A program made the translations under genes and the position numbers. A stretch of DNA of 64,000 bases, from positions 101,703 through 165,702 of the forward strand of contig NZ_PDEP01000010.1 of assembly GCF_002554705.1 (NCBI RefSeq), read 5' to 3'. The notes beneath the pieces were generated by a model, which was not told the DNA's origin, did not search any database, and worked only from the letters and a program-made list of their open reading frames with translations. Below, one piece after another: positions 61,648-64,000 of the stretch (positions are counted from its first letter, which is position 1; the number at the start of each line of letters is the position of its first letter). This DNA comes from Longimonas halophila. Its GTDB lineage: Bacteria > Bacteroidota > Rhodothermia > Rhodothermales > Salinibacteraceae.

Positions 61648-64000
61648 ATGCGAACCGACACGCTCTATCCGAACGTGCTTCCTTTCTTTCGACGGCCCGT
61701 CCGTCGCCTGCACACCTGCGTGCTCATGGGAGCGGTGCTCTGCGCACTGCTCATCGGTCCGCCTGGGGCGCAGGCGCAGTCAGGCAACATCATCTATGTG
61801 GATGCCGACGCCCCAGGCAACGATGATGGCTCTTCGTGGACCGACGCCTACACCAACTTGCAAGATGCTCTGGCGAATGCTACCGGTAGCGATGAAATAT
61901 GGATGGCGGCGGGCACGTACATCCCCAGCAGTCCAGTCGATGCAGCCCCCCGCATCGCCACGTTTGAGATTACCGGCGACCAGGATGGTCTCCAGATCTA
62001 TGGCGGATTCGAGGGGACGGAGACCCGCCGAAGCGATCGCGACCCGAGCGTGAACGAAACCATCCTCTCCGGTGATCTGGATGGCGATGACGGACCGGAC
62101 AGCGACGGCGACGGCCTTCCCGACAGCGGGCGCGGCGACAACTCCTACCACGTGCTTGTTTTCAATGGGGGCGAAGGATTTGGCGATGACAGCGACGACA
62201 ACATCACGCCCGACACGGTGCTGGATGGAGTGACCATTACCGGGGGAAACGCCAATGCCAGTTCTCCCGATCCTCTTGGAGGAGGACTTTTCTGCGATGG
62301 CGTGGGCAGCGGTAACGCGTGCAGCCCGTCGCTTACCGAGGTGACCTTCACGGGCAACTCCGCTGGCCGCGACGGTGGGGCGATCTACAATGATGGCCGG
62401 GGGGGCGTGAGCAGTCCACAGATCACGAACGCCACGTTCACCGGCAACTCCGCAGGCTTTGGCGGGGCGATCTACAACGATGGCCAGGGGGGCGCGAGTA
62501 GTCCACAGATCACGAACGCGGCCTTCATGGGTAACTCTGCTGGCTTCGACGGCGGTGCGATCTACAACGATGGCAGCAATGGCACGAGCAGTCCACAGAT
62601 CACAAACGCGATCTTCACGGGCAACTCCGCAGGGGAAAACGGTGGGGGGATCTACAACACTAGCCGCGGGGAGGGCACGAGCAGTCCACAGATCATTGGC
62701 TCCACCTTCACGGGCAACTCTGCTTTTCGGGGTGGGGCGATCTACATTGATAGCGGCATCAATAGTACGGGGGGGCCGCAGATTACAAACGCGATTCTGT
62801 GGGGAAATACTGCTTCAGGCAACGGACCGGAGATCTTCGACATCGGAATCGGACCGGAACCGACGCTCGCATACACGCTCATTGAAGGGGGGCTTCCTCC
62901 TGGCACAGACGACGGCGGGAATAACCTTGACGCCGACCCGCTCTTTGCGGATGCTGGCGATCCCGCCGGGCCTGATGGCCGCTTCGGCACCGCCGATGAC
63001 GGGCTGCAGGTACGTACGGGATCCCCGGTGGTCGACGCTGGCGCGAATACGCCATTCGAGCCCGGTGGGATTGCAGAAGACGTGACCACCGATCTCCGGG
63101 GCGACGCCCGCATCCAGGACGGCGATGGCGATGGGACCGCGACCGTGACGCTCGGGGCCTACGAAGCGGCCATCGACGCCGTCGACCTGCGTCTCACGGC
63201 CACGCCGACGGCGGTGGCAGGAGACGACCCCACGAGCCTCACGTTTCGTCTCGCAAACCGGGGCAATGCCGCCCCCACGGGCGTTGCGGTGGACCTGGGC
63301 CCCCCGGTTGGGTTAACGCTCACAAAGACCAGCGGGAGGGGCACGCTCAGCGGCGGCACCTGGACTATTGGTTCGGTCCCCGGTGACGGCGAAGCCCAAC
63401 TCACGGTAGAGGTCGAGCGCACGAGCGCACTCGAAGCGACGCTCCCCGCCACGGCCACCCTGCAGAGCGGATACACCGTCCCATCGGGCGCAAGCGACCT
63501 GACCGACCCGGAGCGCAACACTGCCGAGTGGGTGTCGCTGCCGGCCCCCTACGGCAGTGGGCAGGCTCTGACGCTGGACGGGGACGGCGACTACGTTTCT
63601 GCCGACACCGCATCGGAGGTGATGGCTGATGCCGAGGCCTTCACCATGGAGGCATGGGTACGGGTGGGCAGCACCACCGACCGGCCCGCCGTACTTGCGT
63701 TTAACGGGGCCGTTGAGGACAACAAGAACATCCTCTTCTACGACAGCGGGCAGTTTCAGTACTACGACCCCGACATCACCTTTCAGTCCAGCAGCGACAC
63801 ATTTGCGCCGGAGCAGTGGCACCACGTGGCCGTCGTAATCGAGACCGATGATAGCGGCACCCTCTACGTAAACGGCACCGAGCAGGCCACCTTTACCACG
63901 AGCGTTCGCCCGGTGAGCGGCGGGCGGTTCTCGATCGGGCAGGAGTGGGACACGAGCACGCCAAGCGACTTCCTTGCCGGACAGATCGACGAGGTGCGGC
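61648..64000 (+). CDS. Secreted parallel beta-helix and LamG-domain protein, C-terminus beyond window
   Basis: At least 784 residues; the frame is open from ATG 61648 to the right edge. A signal peptide with GAQAQ cleavage near residue 44 is followed by a right-handed parallel beta-helix (NIIYVDADAPGNDDGSSWTDAYTNLQDAL). Five or so repeats of about 28-30 residues (pattern FTGNSAGxxGGAIYNDG..SSPQITNA) lie at about residues 232-385. A DUF11-like CARDB region follows (VDLRLTATPTAVAGDDPTSL), then a LamG/concanavalin domain starting SGQALTLDGDGDYVSA. Asp-rich stretches suggest Ca2+ binding. It is probably a large adhesin or surface protein; a C-terminal sorting domain would be off the window. Confidence 0.85.
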   Translation, partial: MRTDTLYPNVLPFFRRPVRRLHTCVLMGAVLCALLIGPPGAQAQSGNIIYVDADAPGNDDGSSWTDAYTNLQDALANATGSDEIWMAAGTYIPSSPVDAAPRIATFEITGDQDGLQIYGGFEGTETRRSDRDPSVNETILSGDLDGDDGPDSDGDGLPDSGRGDNSYHVLVFNGGEGFGDDSDDNITPDTVLDGVTITGGNANASSPDPLGGGLFCDGVGSGNACSPSLTEVTFTGNSAGRDGGAIYNDGRGGVSSPQITNATFTGNSAGFGGAIYNDGQGGASSPQITNAAFMGNSAGFDGGAIYNDGSNGTSSPQITNAIFTGNSAGENGGGIYNTSRGEGTSSPQIIGSTFTGNSAFRGGAIYIDSGINSTGGPQITNAILWGNTASGNGPEIFDIGIGPEPTLAYTLIEGGLPPGTDDGGNNLDADPLFADAGDPAGPDGRFGTADDGLQVRTGSPVVDAGANTPFEPGGIAEDVTTDLRGDARIQDGDGDGTATVTLGAYEAAIDAVDLRLTATPTAVAGDDPTSLTFRLANRGNAAPTGVAVDLGPPVGLTLTKTSGRGTLSGGTWTIGSVPGDGEAQLTVEVERTSALEATLPATATLQSGYTVPSGASDLTDPERNTAEWVSLPAPYGSGQALTLDGDGDYVSADTASEVMADAEAFTMEAWVRVGSTTDRPAVLAFNGAVEDNKNILFYDSGQFQYYDPDITFQSSSDTFAPEQWHHVAVVIETDDSGTLYVNGTEQATFTTSVRPVSGGRFSIGQEWDTSTPSDFLAGQIDEVR
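62341..62814 (+). repeat. 84-93-bp in-frame tandem repeats of the beta-helix gene
   Basis: About five imperfect units beginning ttcacgggcaactccgc and containing ggggcgatctacaa and agcagtccacagatcac. The high DNA identity of these units makes recombination-driven copy-number change likely. Confidence 0.75.

Overview
The window looks like part of the chromosome of an aerobic, heterotrophic member of the Rhodothermota (Rhodothermales; a Salinibacter or Rhodothermus relative). The evidence is the act (alternative complex III) - sco - caa3 oxidase gene order known from Rhodothermus marinus, a fairly high G+C with strong third-position bias, many short lipoprotein genes, NVEALA-like and beta-propeller gene content of the Bacteroidetes type, and dispersed short repeats. 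I could not run a database search, so the lineage call is inference.

Layout. 1-10.7 kb: one respiratory operon, actB (cut by the window edge), actC, actD, actE, actF, a membrane fn3-like protein, sco, coxB (fused to cytochrome c), coxA (A2 type), coxC, coxD. 11.2-14.3 kb: small membrane protein, metF, then hpf, ybeY and a cold-shock gene on the minus strand. 14.6-19.8 kb: DUF2723 O-mannosyltransferase-like protein, rsmI, two membrane proteins. 20-22.4 kb: a ccmF-type haem lyase. 22.4-26.1 kb: GH113-like lipoprotein, two small genes, a thioredoxin/TPR protein, a thioesterase. 26.3-28.1 kb: lexA and a short imuB-like gene. 28.1-29.8 kb: an A+T-richer insert between 36-bp direct repeats, holding a Cys-rich secreted peptide gene and a six-bladed beta-propeller gene. 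30-36.8 kb: ABC exporter, RNase Z, a large alpha/beta hydrolase, an orphan integrase-SAM-like protein, a lipoprotein. 37-41.3 kb: DUF1499 gene, ccmE, ccmD-like, ccmC, a YVTN propeller lipoprotein, a TPR protein. 41.4-49.5 kb: bioY, hisE-hisG, small lipoproteins, a nucleotide pyrophosphatase/phosphodiesterase, uvrA. 49.8-55.3 kb: FAH-family hydrolase, rplU-rpmA, murB, transaldolase, MBL-fold RNA nuclease. 55.5-56.7 kb: a lower-G+C patch with an unknown small gene and a HEPN-like gene. 56.9-64 kb: DUF6174 lipoprotein, membrane protein, a 993-residue FAD/Fe-S dehydrogenase, and a secreted beta-helix/LamG protein running off the right end.

How it fits together. ACIII oxidises quinol and passes electrons through its c-type haems to the caa3 oxidase, whose copper centre is loaded by SCO. 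Covalent haem attachment in these proteins needs the ccmF and ccmCDE genes found elsewhere in the same window; the CcmE has the CxxxY form of the haem-binding motif. lexA-imuB and uvrA give a DNA-damage theme. Short dispersed repeats of at least four families lie in most long gaps. No tRNA, rRNA, CRISPR array or intact insertion sequence was seen.
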